DNA of 41,691 bases from an uncultured Collinsella sp. (lineage in GTDB: Bacteria > Actinomycetota > Coriobacteriia > Coriobacteriales > Coriobacteriaceae), in NCBI GenBank assembly GCA_900540855.1, contig UQHK01000017.1, forward strand, positions 1 to 41,691, in the 5' to 3' direction. The notes beneath the pieces are model-generated. The model made no database searches, was not told the origin of the DNA, and saw only the letters and a program-made list of their open reading frames with translations. Positions 41,651 through 41,691 of this stretch are shown here, piece by piece. Within the stretch, counting starts at the first letter, position 1. Every line of letters begins with the position of its first letter. The translations under genes were made by a program, and so were the position numbers.

Positions 41651-41689
41651 CTATTTGGCAAGGTGTTTTTTAGAATCCATTTTGCGCTC
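41651..41689 (-). CDS. possible 3' end of a convergent gene, truncated by the window edge
   Basis: On the minus strand one frame enters from the right edge and ends with a Lys-rich tail (ERKMDSKKHLAK) at TAG, complement of 41651-41653. The symmetric hairpin just beyond it fits a convergent pair with oppF. The visible part is far too short to name. Confidence 0.35.
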   Translation of the reverse strand, partial: ERKMDSKKHLAK

Positions 41690-41691
41690 GG

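Noticed and set aside
1..41691. CRISPR array, tRNA, rRNA, prophage or insertion sequence
   Set aside because: I found no regularly spaced direct repeats, no tRNA cloverleaf, no rRNA-like stretch, no transposase or integrase, and no target-site duplication at the sialic acid locus edges.

Overview
The window is GC-rich chromosomal DNA from an actinobacterium. It looks most like a gut member of the class Coriobacteriia, close to Collinsella. The reasons are the actinobacterial rapZ-whiA-gap-pgk-tpi-secG gene order, strong C-ending codon bias in the highly expressed genes, twin-arginine lipoproteins, and a host-glycan (sialic acid) locus. The genus is an inference; no rRNA gene is present to settle it.

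Layout. (1) 1-3.7 kb, plus strand: coaE, a small membrane-anchored lytic transglycosylase and uvrB. (2) 3.8-9.9 kb, minus strand: two FAD-dependent oxidoreductases (COG2509 type and BaiN/HI0933 type), an Mrp/NBP35 iron-sulfur carrier ATPase and an LTA-synthase-like membrane sulfatase-fold enzyme. (3) 10.1-17.3 kb, plus strand: uvrA (with a LexA-like box), a YbaK-type tRNA deacylase, murJ and uvrC. All three uvrABC genes therefore lie within 16 kb. (4) 17.3-28.1 kb, plus strand: an apparent sialic acid uptake and catabolism locus. It holds a peptide-family ABC transporter (binding lipoprotein, permease, permease-ATPase fusion, ATPase), a CE7 esterase, a CE7 paralogue that has lost its nucleophile serine, a NanA-type lyase, a ROK kinase and NanE. 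(5) 28.1-35.3 kb, plus strand: rapZ, whiA, gap, pgk, tpiA, gpmI and secG. (6) 35.6-41.5 kb, plus strand: a complete five-gene Opp/Dpp peptide transporter. A possible convergent gene begins at the right edge.

How the genes work together. Region 4 can be read as one pathway: import of sialic acid, removal of O-acetyl groups, cleavage to ManNAc and pyruvate, phosphorylation, and epimerisation to GlcNAc-6-P. Region 5 carries lower glycolysis, which receives the resulting carbon and pyruvate. The locus sits exactly between uvrC and rapZ, which are neighbours in many actinobacteria, and yvcK is missing between rapZ and whiA. No sialidase, nagA/nagB or dedicated regulator lies inside the window.

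The most interesting items are the tandem esterase and pseudo-esterase pair, the fused SAT-type transporter with a degenerate cysteine tail, a roughly 98-bp UUCG-capped inverted repeat between the ROK kinase and nanE, and an AAAACGTT-centred motif in front of the sialic acid, gap and peptide-transport operons.
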